Assembly: GCA_016787705.1 (NCBI GenBank) | Contig: JAEUTP010000002.1 | Span: forward strand, 248,001 to 312,000 | Source of the DNA: Bacteroidia bacterium | Lineage (GTDB): Bacteria > Bacteroidota > Bacteroidia > B-17B0 > Aurantibacillaceae | Reading direction: 5' to 3' | DNA length: 64,000 nt | Shown here: one piece after another, positions 19,001 through 26,349 of the stretch | Numbering within the stretch: the stretch's first letter is position 1 | Layout of the letters: each line of letters opens with the position of its first letter | Notes under the pieces: model-generated | The model's database searches: none | Told to the model about the DNA's origin: nothing | Seen by the model: the letters and a program-made list of their open reading frames with translations, nothing else | Translations under genes and position numbers: made by a program

Positions 19001-19561
19001 GTATGGCTGTATGGTGTAGCCTTTGTATAACAGATCTTTTTTAGATAGATTTTGTAACAACCACCAAACACTTTCAATGTATTTATTATCGTAAGTGATA
19101 TAAGGATCGCTCATATCTACCCAATAGCCCATCTTTGCAGTCACATCCTCCCACTTATCAGTGTACTTCATTACTTCTGTACGGCAGGCTTTGTTGTAAT
19201 CTTCAACCGAAATGTATTTAGGGCTTTTTTCGTTACCAATATCTTCTTTGGTAATGCCTAAATGTTTTTCAACACCTAATTCTATTGGTAAACCGTGCGT
19301 ATCCCAACCGGCTTTACGTTTAACCTGGTAACCTTGTAATGTTTTAAAACGGCAAAAAATATCTTTAATAGCTCGTGCCATAACGTGGTGTATGCCCGGC
19401 ATACCGTTAGCACTTGGCGGGCCTTCGTAAAAAACCCAGGGCTTATTTTCATCGCGTGTTGAAACCGACTTTTGGAAGACCTTTTCTTTTTCCCAAAACT
19501 TTAATATGTCTTTAGAAATTTGAGAAAGGTCTAACTTTTTGTATTCCGGATATTTCTTCAT
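16076..19561 (-). CDS. ileS: Isoleucyl-tRNA synthetase, type 2 (eukaryote-like)
   Basis: Charges tRNA-Ile with isoleucine. 1161 residues. Class I signatures: the HIGH-type motif GMPGIHH (53-59), GWDTHGLPIELGVEK, and KMSKR at about 696-700. The editing domain carries FLAWTTTPWTLPSNTAL (about 241-257). The C-terminus lacks the four-cysteine zinc finger of E. coli-type enzymes and instead has the longer form of the eukaryote-like group, which is the group naturally less sensitive to mupirocin. Residues 219-231, just before the WTTTPW motif, are encoded by a 7-base tandem repeat (see 18871-18905). The DksA-like gene follows closely and is probably co-transcribed. Confidence 0.95.
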   Translation of the reverse strand: MKKYPEYKKLDLSQISKDILKFWEKEKVFQKSVSTRDENKPWVFYEGPPSANGMPGIHHVMARAIKDIFCRFKTLQGYQVKRKAGWDTHGLPIELGVEKHLGITKEDIGNEKSPKYISVEDYNKACRTEVMKYTDKWEDVTAKMGYWVDMSDPYITYDNKYIESVWWLLQNLSKKDLLYKGYTIQPYSPAAGTGLSSHELNQPGCYRDVKDRTATVQFKVSSKQSAISKLPIVKLDTDDLYFLAWTTTPWTLPSNTALAVGKDIEYLFVKSFNPFTGKPQTVILAKDLLNKYFSEKHTDLKFEDYKPGDKNIPFKIVGHAKGSELACIQYEQLLPFVQPEGDAFKVLVGDFVTTTDGTGIVHIAPSFGADDFKVAKQNNVASLTLVDKRGKFLPEVQDGVFLYGEEYVKEAYLTDEEKKAEFEKQKKILEANHKIKDLKVYLSVDERIVLKLQEEGKLFKKETYEHSYPHCWRTDKPVLYYPLDSWFIKSTAVKERMIELNKTINWKPEHTGSGRFGEWLNNLQDWNLSRSRFWGIPIPIWTSEDKTEQIVIGSAEELKKEIANSVAKGFMTTNPLDKFVPGNFTKENYDTFDLHKPYADNIVLEKNGKKLFREPDLIDVWFDSGAMPYAQVHYPFENKELIDQKKYYPADFIAEGVDQTRGWFFTLHAIAVMNFDSVAYKNVVSNGLVLDKNGNKMSKRLGNAVDPFETIEKFGADATRWYMIANAAPWDNLKFDTEGIGEVQRKLFGTLYNTYGFYSLYANVDKFVLDEQNIIPVKDRIELDRWIISELQTLIENVTAYYEEFEPHRAARAIEKFVDEHLSNWYVRLSRRRFWRGEMSNDKKAAYETLHECLMVVSQLMSPIAPFFSEWMYQNLTEPIREAAIKNNTPLKWESVHLTSLTKVEKSNQDKALEERMELAQEISSMVLSIRKKENLKVRQPLQRIQIPILDKAFQDKIEAVKDLILSEVNVKEIDFVNEEQTQIVKNLKLNFKTLGKKCGQNMKAVQAFANENGAKIISGIEKTGSFTIELNAANIVLEPEDVEIIPVDIPGWKVANNGPLTVALDINLSEELKNEGLAREVVNRIQNMRKDAGFEVTDKILVKIQQNSDLDNAIKNNLSYICSETLTNDLQLVQNLSTANASKIEVDELITTLISIEKLN
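18871..18905 (-). repeat. In-frame heptamer tandem repeat inside ileS
   Basis: Five 7-base units on the plus strand: GCAGTTT, GCTGATT, GCTGACT, GCTTACT, GCTTACT, with a decayed sixth unit to 18912. On the coding strand they read as VSSKQSAISKL (about residues 219-231), in the variable linker between the strand ending QFK and the conserved FLAWTTTPW. The repeat is uninterrupted by stops in the used frame. Confidence 0.7.
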
Positions 19562-19741
19562 AGTTACTGATATTTCCTTTTAAAAAAGGAGAGCGAATTT
19601 AACAAAAAAACTCTGATTTGGCTCAAACCTTAACGTTAAAAAAACATCAAAACAGTGTAAATACAATTAACCCGGGCACGAGATGCTTACAGCCGGTAGT
19701 GTGAGCTTTAAATGTAAATGATGTTGTATATTTAAGAAAAG

Positions 19742-20572
19742 TTACATGCCACTGCCGAAGTGGCTCATGCTCTCACGCTTCATTGGTGGAATTGTAATAA
19801 CAGGCAGGTTGCTGATCTCAACTATCTTTTCACCGGCAGTACCACTAAACATATCACCAATACTTAAGTCTTTTTGGTTCATTTGTACAATAAGATCGCC
19901 TTCATTTTTATTGGCGTACTCAACAATAGCCTCGGCTACTTTAGTGCTTGGCACTGATTTATTGGTACAATTAATACCTTTTTCTTTAATGAATTTTTTT
20001 ACCTGCTGTAAATAGGGTAATAATTTATTCTCGTATTTATCATCATTTGGGTGGAATACCGAAACAATACGAATATCTGCGCCATAAAAATGTGCTAACT
20101 GAACGGCAATTGAAACCTTTTCGCGGCTTTCAGGACTAAGATCAAATGGCATGATAATATTTTTACACCCATCTCTGTTCTCAGCTGCGCGTATTGTAAT
20201 TACAGGGCAAGGAGCGTTCTTAATAAATTTACTTACGTTGCTTCCACCCATAAAACTGCGAAATCTTACGTGAGAATCAAGACCAATAACAATAAGATTA
20301 CATTTTAGCTCCTCGGCTTTTTTATCGGTAAGCTCGTAAACATCGCCCTTTAAATTTAATGTTTCTACCGCTAAACCAGACTCTGCTTTGGTTTTTGCCG
20401 CTAATTCTTCTAATTCTTTTTTATTTTCATCTGCACTTTTTGAAGAAACATGCATTAAAATGATCTTAGAGTTTGTAAACTTTGCAAGATTATAAGATTG
20501 CTTAACCGCAACAAGCGATTGTTTGGAAAAATCTACAGGAATTAAAATGGATTTGTTTGAGTGGATTAACAT
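19742..20572 (-). CDS. Universal stress protein, tandem UspA domains
   Basis: 276 residues with two UspA folds. Domain 1 (1-130) opens SILIPVDFSKQSLVAVKQS and has the family nucleotide-binding type end GLDSHVRFRSFMGGSNVSKF followed by NAPCPVITI. Domain 2 (about 140-265) opens NIIMPFDLSPESREKVSIA, but its G-x2-G-x9-G(S/T) loop is weaker (DMFSGTAGEKIVEISNLPVITI). UspA proteins bind ATP or other nucleotides and act in stress survival; specific role unknown. Single gene, with about 180 bases of non-coding DNA to ileS downstream and 159 bases to the RidA gene upstream. Confidence 0.88.
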   Translation of the reverse strand: MLIHSNKSILIPVDFSKQSLVAVKQSYNLAKFTNSKIILMHVSSKSADENKKELEELAAKTKAESGLAVETLNLKGDVYELTDKKAEELKCNLIVIGLDSHVRFRSFMGGSNVSKFIKNAPCPVITIRAAENRDGCKNIIMPFDLSPESREKVSIAVQLAHFYGADIRIVSVFHPNDDKYENKLLPYLQQVKKFIKEKGINCTNKSVPSTKVAEAIVEYANKNEGDLIVQMNQKDLSIGDMFSGTAGEKIVEISNLPVITIPPMKRESMSHFGSGM

Positions 20573-20731
20573 CGGCGTAAATTTTTAACTAAATTATGAA
20601 AATAATTCGATTAATCAGACCAAATGCGTTACCAATTTGGCCATATTACTCACCAACAAATGTTAACAGCAATTGTTTAGCTATTTGTTTATTTGTAACG
20701 GTTCTATTTTAAGAAATTAACTGCCTGAAAT

Positions 20732-21154
20732 TTAATCAATTACAGCCATAACTTTTAGTTCAATAGCTATTGGTGTAGGTAATTTATTGATCTCGATAGT
20801 TGTACGGCAAGGTGGATTCTCTTTAAAATACTCAGCCCATATCTTATTATACTTTGGAAAATCGTCTTTCATGTTGGTTAAAAAAACAGTTACATCTACT
20901 ATTTTATCCCAACTGCTACCCGAATCTTCTAAAATGTATTTTATATTCCTGAAAACGCTGTGGCATTGCGCCTCAATATCATAACTCACAATTAAGCCAT
21001 TCTCATCTAATTCAACTCCCGGAATTTTTTTTGTACCCCTTTCGCGTGGTCCAACGCCACTTAAAAACAATAAATTACCTACTTTACGGGCATGAGGGTA
21101 TAAACCAACAGGTTCAGGCGCTTTAGACGATTCTACTTTTTCGGAATTTGACAT
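20732..21154 (-). CDS. RidA family protein, cytosolic
   Basis: 140 residues of the YjgF/YER057c/UK114 fold. Visible: NLLFLSGVGPRERG (about 28-41), a YILEDSGSSWDKIVDVTVFL helix-strand, and the C-terminal CRTTIEINKLP with the conserved Arg that holds the carboxylate of the imine substrate. RidA hydrolyses reactive enamine/imine intermediates such as 2-aminoacrylate. The N-terminal part is longer than in the classic enzyme, like the 2-aminomuconate-deaminase-type branch. No signal peptide, unlike the second RidA in the window (31408-31845). A -7 box on the minus strand lies about 20 bases upstream. Confidence 0.88.
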   Translation of the reverse strand: MSNSEKVESSKAPEPVGLYPHARKVGNLLFLSGVGPRERGTKKIPGVELDENGLIVSYDIEAQCHSVFRNIKYILEDSGSSWDKIVDVTVFLTNMKDDFPKYNKIWAEYFKENPPCRTTIEINKLPTPIAIELKVMAVID

Positions 21155-21173
21155 ATAAACGATTCTTATTGAG

Positions 21174-21181
21174 CAAATTTA
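21174..21181 (-). promoter_or_regulatory. Candidate -7 box for RidA gene
   Basis: On the minus strand this reads TAAATTTG, an exact TAnnTTTG match, about 20 bases before the RidA ATG at 21154. No clear -33 element seen. Confidence 0.4.
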
Positions 21182-21228
21182 ACGATATTCTCTTTATAAA
21201 CAGACTTCTTTAAGGGAGATTTTAATTG

Positions 21229-21236
21229 TAACTTTG
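21229..21236 (+). promoter_or_regulatory. Candidate -7 box for MBL/rhodanese gene
   Basis: TAACTTTG is an exact TAnnTTTG match, 66 bases before the ATG at 21302, and is divergent from the RidA box at 21174-21181. No clear -33 element seen. Confidence 0.4.
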
Positions 21237-21301
21237 TATCCCGGTTTTCCAGTAAAACAAAAAGCAGATCCGGCTGTTCATATTAAAAATAATTTTTGCA
21301 T

Positions 21302-22714
21302 ATGAAAGTAGAACAATTATATACCAATTGCCTTGCACAGGGTGCTTATTATATTTCACATAATGGCGAAGCAGCTATTATTGATCCGTTGCGTGAAACG
21401 CAACCTTATTTAGATCTTTTAAAGCAAAATAAAGATAATTTAAAATATATTTTTGAAACACATTTTCATGCTGATTTTGTTAGCGGACATGTTGATCTTG
21501 CAAAAGCAACCGGGGCTGAAATTGTGTTTGGTCCAAACGCGCAAACCGATTACAAAAGTTATATTGCTAAAGATGAAGAAGAGTTTAAAATTGGCGGTTT
21601 AACTTTAAAAGTATTACACACCCCCGGCCATACTTTAGAATCTACAACTTTTTTATTGCTGGATGAGAGTAAAAAAGCAAAAGCAATTTTTACCGGTGAT
21701 ACTTTATTTATTGGTGACGTTGGCAGGCCCGATCTTGCTATAAAATCCGAATTAACACAGGAAGATCTGGCAGGTATGCTATACGATAGCTTGCGTAATA
21801 AAATAATGTCGTTACCGGACGATGTTATTGTATATCCTGCTCACGGTGCAGGTTCTGCCTGTGGAAAAAACATGAGCAAAGAAACTTTTGATACTTTAGG
21901 CAATCAGAAAAAAGTAAATTACGCACTGCAAAATATTTCCAAACAAGAATTTATAAAAGAACTAACCACCGGTATTTTACCCGCACCACAGTACTTTGCA
22001 AAGAATGCCTCTTTAAATAAAAAAGGATATAAAAATTATTCGGATGTTTTGGAGAACGGCTCTACAGGCTTAACTGTAGAAGAGTTTGAAGAATTCATTC
22101 AAAATCAGCGTCCTATTATTTTAGATGTAAGAAAAGCAGATGACTACGCGCAGGCAAATATTCCCGGCTCGTTATTTATTGGTTTAGACGGACAATTTGC
22201 GCCCTGGGTAGGCACATTGATCAACGATCTCAATCATTCTATTTTATTGATAACACCAAAAGGCAGAGAAGAAGAAACCGTGATGCGTTTATCGCGTGTT
22301 GGTTACGATAACTGTCTTGGCTATCTTGAGGGCGGAATGGATGCCTGGATAAACGCGGGAAAGCCAACAGAAGCTGTTGCAACCATTAATGCCGATAAAT
22401 TTTATACAGATAATTATAAAAAAGGTGTAGCAACATTAGATGTTAGAAAACCAGGCGAAATTGATTCTGCTCATTTAAAGAACTCAGATGCAAAACCGCT
22501 TGATTTTATTTTTGAGTGGATAGATTCTAAAAATAAAACGCAGCCCTACATGGTGCATTGTGCCGGTGGTTACCGCAGCATGATAGCCATCTCAATTTTA
22601 AAAGCAAATGGTTATACGAATCTAACCAATGTTAATGGAGGCTTTGGCGCTATCAGCAAATTAAGTGATGTAAATGCTGATGTTGTTACGCAAGCCTGCG
22701 CTTCTACGAAATAA
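21302..22714 (+). CDS. MBL-fold hydrolase fused to two rhodanese domains
   Basis: 470 residues from the ATG at 21302; a TTG two codons earlier is possible but adds nothing. Residues 1-250 form a metallo-beta-lactamase domain of the persulfide dioxygenase (ETHE1/Blh) type: THFHADFVSGH, HTPGHTLEST, TGDTLFIGDVGRPDL and YPAHGAGSACG supply the metal ligands. Two rhodanese domains follow. The first (about 265-360) lacks a catalytic Cys (LLITPKGREEE in its place) and is probably structural; the second (about 375-465) has the active loop HCAGGYRS. The likely role is sulfide or persulfide detoxification in the cytosol: oxidation of glutathione-type persulfide with sulfane-sulfur transfer. The palindromic element copy 2 follows its stop. 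Confidence 0.85.
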   Translation: MKVEQLYTNCLAQGAYYISHNGEAAIIDPLRETQPYLDLLKQNKDNLKYIFETHFHADFVSGHVDLAKATGAEIVFGPNAQTDYKSYIAKDEEEFKIGGLTLKVLHTPGHTLESTTFLLLDESKKAKAIFTGDTLFIGDVGRPDLAIKSELTQEDLAGMLYDSLRNKIMSLPDDVIVYPAHGAGSACGKNMSKETFDTLGNQKKVNYALQNISKQEFIKELTTGILPAPQYFAKNASLNKKGYKNYSDVLENGSTGLTVEEFEEFIQNQRPIILDVRKADDYAQANIPGSLFIGLDGQFAPWVGTLINDLNHSILLITPKGREEETVMRLSRVGYDNCLGYLEGGMDAWINAGKPTEAVATINADKFYTDNYKKGVATLDVRKPGEIDSAHLKNSDAKPLDFIFEWIDSKNKTQPYMVHCAGGYRSMIAISILKANGYTNLTNVNGGFGAISKLSDVNADVVTQACASTK

Positions 22715-22730
22715 AAAATCCTTACAGAGA

Positions 22731-22893
22731 TAAGCCACTAATTTCACAAATAAGCACTAAGCAAAGTTTAATTGATACTATTATTAGTGCAATTCATTTT
22801 TCTCAAGAATTATTCTTGAGAAAAATAAAATTGTCACCAATCAAAACAATTATACTTTGCTTCTTTTGTGAAATTGGTGCAATTAGTGGCTAA
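22731..22893. repeat. Long intergenic palindromic element, copy 2
   Basis: A 163-base imperfect palindrome between the MBL/rhodanese gene and the PAP2 gene. Ends: TAAGCCACTAATTTCACAAA at 22731 against the complement of TTAGTGGCTAA ending at 22893 (about 17 of 20). Centre: perfect 14-bp arms at 22797-22810 and 22812-22825, form TTTTTCTCAAGAAT. Inner GCAAAGT and TTTTGATT motifs are also inverted. Same family as 9042-9202 with a different but still fully paired core. Confidence 0.75.
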
Positions 22894-22930
22894 ATAAATA
22901 TTGGTAATAAATAATTTCTTACATTTAACC

Positions 22931-23509
22931 ATGTTTGAAACCATTGAAAGCTTAGATAGACGTTTATTATTAAAAATAAATTCCATGCACGATCCGTTAC
23001 TGGATGAAGTGATGTGGTTTTTTAGTTATACCTGGCCAACTATTATTATTTGCCTTGCCGTTGCTTATGCTTTTTACAGAAAATATTATCTGCGCAAAGG
23101 AATAGAATTTTTAGTGGCCTGTGCTATTTGTTTTGCCTGTACCGACCTTAGCTCTAACAGCGTAAAACATTTAGTAGAACGCTATCGCCCAACACATAAT
23201 TTAGAGATCAAAGATCAGATTCATGTTGTGCATGATTACCGTGGCGGCCAATTTACTTTTTTCTCTGGCCACTCATCCAATACCTTTGGTTTAATAACAT
23301 TAATTTTTTTATGTGTGCATTGGATTCCATTAAGATATAAGGCATTTATTTTTATTTACCCGCTAATAGTTGTATACAGTAGAATGTATTTGGGTGTGCA
23401 CTACCCTATTGATATTGGCACAGGAATGATAGTGGGCATTTTCTTCGGAATACTGGTTTATAAGATCATGAACAAACATTTTTTAAAGCTAGATGAGCAG
23501 AAAATATAG
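22931..23509 (+). CDS. PAP2-family phosphatase, membrane
   Basis: About 192 residues from the ATG at 22931 (MFETIESLDRRLLLKI); an in-frame TTG at 22901 exists but would add ten residues with no conserved sequence. Five or six membrane segments. The three phosphatase motifs are present: KHLVERYRP, FFSGHSSNTFG with the catalytic-site His, and SRMYLGVHYPID with the nucleophilic His. Family members dephosphorylate lipid phosphates such as undecaprenyl pyrophosphate or phosphatidylglycerol phosphate on the outer face of the inner membrane. The last 17 bases overlap the following TolB-like gene in another frame, so they are probably co-transcribed. Confidence 0.88.
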   Translation: MFETIESLDRRLLLKINSMHDPLLDEVMWFFSYTWPTIIICLAVAYAFYRKYYLRKGIEFLVACAICFACTDLSSNSVKHLVERYRPTHNLEIKDQIHVVHDYRGGQFTFFSGHSSNTFGLITLIFLCVHWIPLRYKAFIFIYPLIVVYSRMYLGVHYPIDIGTGMIVGIFFGILVYKIMNKHFLKLDEQKI

Positions 23510-24353
23510 CATACTGCTTTGTGTTTTACTCTCTTGTTTTTTAAAAGCACAACTTCCCGATACGGATGTATGGTTTTTTAAACTCGAAAAAACAAAAACA
23601 GATTTAAAACTAAGCAATCCAAAAAATATTACTAAACGAACAGGTTATGATAACCAGCCTTCTTTCAGTAACGATTCAAAAAAGATATATTACGTAAGTA
23701 TTCACGAAGATAAGCAGTCTGACATTTACATTTATGATATTGGCAGTGAAAAAACTGTTCAATTAACTAAAACAAAAGAAAGCGAATACTCCCCTGTACC
23801 TACATCGGATGGTAAATATTTAAACTCTGTTGTTGTTGGAATTGATAGTGCGCAACGCATTCATTTTATAAATTCTTTAACAGGAATTTCTGATAACCAA
23901 TTTGAAACCGATTCTGTGGGCTATTACACTTTTTTAAATACAGATACTGTTTTATATTATAAATTAACCAATCCACACTCTTTACGTTTTTATGCAAAAA
24001 GCACCAACGAAGATAAATGGCTTGGCAATAACCCAATACGCGCTTTTAAAACTATAAACCGTCATACATTTGTTTATGGTGTAAAAGATTCGGTAAAAGT
24101 TACATTTTATAAATATGATTTTGTTTTTCAGAAAGCAGAAAAAATTACTGAATATCCTACAACCAGCGAAGACGCGATTTGGCACGAACAGTATGGTTTA
24201 TTAAAATCTGAAGAAAATAAGATCCTGCGTTTTGATGAAGCAAAAAAAGAATGGCTACAATTATTTGATCTTTCTTCTTTTGGAATTAAAAAAATAACGC
24301 GCTTTAATTTCGATCACAAAAATAAATATTTAGTAATTGTAGATAATCTTTAA
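23493..24353 (+). CDS. TolB-like (PD40) beta-propeller protein, exported
   Basis: 286 residues. The signal peptide MSRKYSILLCVLLSCFLKAQ ends around residue 20. The mature part has WD40-like PD40 repeats: GYDNQPSFSNDSKKIYYVS, SDIYIYDIGSEKTVQLT and EYSPVPTSDGKYLNSV, then more degenerate blades. These propellers usually bind proteins or glycans in the periplasm or at the outer membrane. The start overlaps the PAP2 gene by 17 bases and the GNAT gene follows after two bases, so it lies inside an operon. No catalytic motif; partner unknown. Confidence 0.75.
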   Translation: MSRKYSILLCVLLSCFLKAQLPDTDVWFFKLEKTKTDLKLSNPKNITKRTGYDNQPSFSNDSKKIYYVSIHEDKQSDIYIYDIGSEKTVQLTKTKESEYSPVPTSDGKYLNSVVVGIDSAQRIHFINSLTGISDNQFETDSVGYYTFLNTDTVLYYKLTNPHSLRFYAKSTNEDKWLGNNPIRAFKTINRHTFVYGVKDSVKVTFYKYDFVFQKAEKITEYPTTSEDAIWHEQYGLLKSEENKILRFDEAKKEWLQLFDLSSFGIKKITRFNFDHKNKYLVIVDNL

Positions 24354-24355
24354 TT

Positions 24356-24790
24356 ATGGAAGAGAAGAATGTTAATGGTTATTTATTCAGTACAGATAAA
24401 AGTAAATTACAGTTAGATGTGATCTATAATTACTTAAACAAAGAAAGTTACTGGGCGCAAAACATTCCCATGGAAATTGTAAAAAAAAGTGCTGAAGGAA
24501 GTTTGTGTTTTGGCATTTATATTGAAGGCAAACAAATTGGTTATGCACGCATGGTAACAGATACTGCCACCTTTGCATACCTGGCCGATGTGTTTGTTCT
24601 TGAACCCCATCGCGGTAAAGGCCTTTCAAAAGAGTTGATGAGATTTATTATGTCTCATCCCAATTTACAGGGGCTACGCCGCATGATGCTTGCTACAAAA
24701 GACGCTCAAGGCTTATACAAACAATTTGGCTTTAATCATTTGGCTATGCCCGAACGCATTATGGAAATTAAATTCTTTGAAACATATTAA
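24356..24790 (+). CDS. GNAT family N-acetyltransferase
   Basis: 144 residues with the GNAT acetyl-CoA fold: strand 4 TFAYLADVFVLEPHRGKGLS contains the pyrophosphate-binding loop of the R/Q-x-x-G-x-G/A type (HRGKGLS), and GLYKQFGF is the C-terminal signature. Short, cytosolic, no partner domain. The sequence resembles small stand-alone Bacteroidota and proteobacterial GNAT enzymes of unknown acceptor. It lies two bases after the TolB-like gene and four bases before the membrane protein, in the same transcription unit. Confidence 0.87.
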   Translation: MEEKNVNGYLFSTDKSKLQLDVIYNYLNKESYWAQNIPMEIVKKSAEGSLCFGIYIEGKQIGYARMVTDTATFAYLADVFVLEPHRGKGLSKELMRFIMSHPNLQGLRRMMLATKDAQGLYKQFGFNHLAMPERIMEIKFFETY

Positions 24791-24793
24791 ATT

Positions 24794-26302
24794 TTGATAG
24801 CTACCATTATATATCTTTTAGTTTTTCTTTTTTTGATATATAAAAATGGGGTTTTTGGGATCTTTAAAGATGATGTTATAAACTCCAAAACATTTTCATT
24901 ACTTTTTCTTTTAAAAGCGCTTGCTGTTCCTGTTTTTTACTTGGTTTACAAAAAATTGTATGGTGGTGTTGAAAAATTTGATGCCGGAAAGTTTTATGCC
25001 GATGCAGCAACAATTAATTCATACGCTTACTCCGAACCGTTTGGTTATTTAAAATTACTGTTTGGTTTGCAGGATGAAAGTGAAGGAACAAACTTATACA
25101 GTAATTATATTACTCATACCACACAATGGGATAATGGCCGTTTAAAAGAGTATTTTTATAACGATAACCGCATAGTTATACGCGTACATTCACTGCTGCA
25201 TTTTATTGCTTTTAATTCATACTTTGTTCATGCGTTGTTCTCGTGTTCTCTAAGTTTTATCGGTATCACTTTTTTATACAAATCTGTTAAAGACTTTTTT
25301 AAAAGTAAAGAGCTTTTTGTTTTGTTAGTTCTTTGTTCTTTTCCCGCCTTGTGGTTTTACACAGGTGCAGTTTTAAAAGAAGGATTGGTAATATTTATAT
25401 TTGGCGGCACACTATACTTACTTAAAAAATTATTTTCAGAAAATCGAAAATGGCTAGTTTTTATACTTCTACTAGCCTCATTTTTTATTTCTTTCTTATT
25501 AAAGCCCTATATATTACTTTTTGCATTTTTTACATTCAGTATTTTCTTTTGGATCTATTATTCAAAAAAAATAAAATTAAAATGTTTGGCTTTCTTATCG
25601 GTTCTGGTAATTCTTATAACAGCAACAAATTTTCTGTCGGTTACATTTAAACACAGATCACTATTATCTGCCGCACTCAAGCAACAGCGAATGTTTGCCG
25701 ATGCATCCAAAGGTGGTATCTTTTTAATGGACCGATTAAAATTTGTGAGATTAGATTTCGATTCCACACTCGTTAAAAAAGTAAATAATAACGACAGTAT
25801 TTTTACCATAAAAAAAGATGCGCCTTATATTTATTGGGAGCATTGGCACCAGCAGGATACGTTATTCACCACTGCAAATACAGATACGATCACACAATAC
25901 AAATTAGTTTACCAACTACCAAAAAGCGGTTCAAATATTAATTTCGATACGCATTCTGAAAATATTTTTACCATTAGTATTTACAGTTTATATTATAGTA
26001 TGTTTTATCCATTATTTTTTAATTCAAAAAGTCTATTACAGCATTTAGCCTCTTTTGAAAATCTGCTAATTACTATTTCAATCGTTATTTTCTTTATTGG
26101 ACTATTTCAAAATAAAAAAGATAATTTTCCGGCCATAACGTTTATGGTATTTGCACTTTTATTATGTCTGCTTATTGGTTTAACAACGCCAAACAGTGGC
26201 GCCATTTTCAGGTACCGAAGCCCTGCTGTTATTTTCATACTACTGGCTGCTCTTTATTATATACCGGTTATAAAAAACACCAAAGGGTCTGGCTCAAATT
26301 AA
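24794..26302 (+). CDS. Polytopic membrane protein of unknown function
   Basis: 502 residues starting at a TTG (24794), four bases after the GNAT stop. About ten hydrophobic segments: helices at the N-terminus, a polar loop (about 60-115), a second helical block with FPALWFYTGAVLKEGLVIF near 195-213, an extracytoplasmic loop (about 290-395) and three or four C-terminal helices ending with a lysine-poor tail. The short acidic loop before a KEG segment looks like membrane glycosyltransferase or polymerase proteins of exopolysaccharide pathways, but no diagnostic motif is clear and I make no functional call. Position suggests co-transcription with the upstream GNAT, TolB-like and PAP2 genes. Confidence 0.65.
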   Translation: MIATIIYLLVFLFLIYKNGVFGIFKDDVINSKTFSLLFLLKALAVPVFYLVYKKLYGGVEKFDAGKFYADAATINSYAYSEPFGYLKLLFGLQDESEGTNLYSNYITHTTQWDNGRLKEYFYNDNRIVIRVHSLLHFIAFNSYFVHALFSCSLSFIGITFLYKSVKDFFKSKELFVLLVLCSFPALWFYTGAVLKEGLVIFIFGGTLYLLKKLFSENRKWLVFILLLASFFISFLLKPYILLFAFFTFSIFFWIYYSKKIKLKCLAFLSVLVILITATNFLSVTFKHRSLLSAALKQQRMFADASKGGIFLMDRLKFVRLDFDSTLVKKVNNNDSIFTIKKDAPYIYWEHWHQQDTLFTTANTDTITQYKLVYQLPKSGSNINFDTHSENIFTISIYSLYYSMFYPLFFNSKSLLQHLASFENLLITISIVIFFIGLFQNKKDNFPAITFMVFALLLCLLIGLTTPNSGAIFRYRSPAVIFILLAALYYIPVIKNTKGSGSN

Positions 26303-26349
26303 AATATACTTTGTATATTTAGTAGCGTTTCAAACGCATAAAAACAGAT

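Noticed and set aside
21296..21301. Earlier TTG start for the MBL/rhodanese gene
   Set aside because: The ATG at 21302 gives the family's usual N-terminus and the extra two residues have no support.
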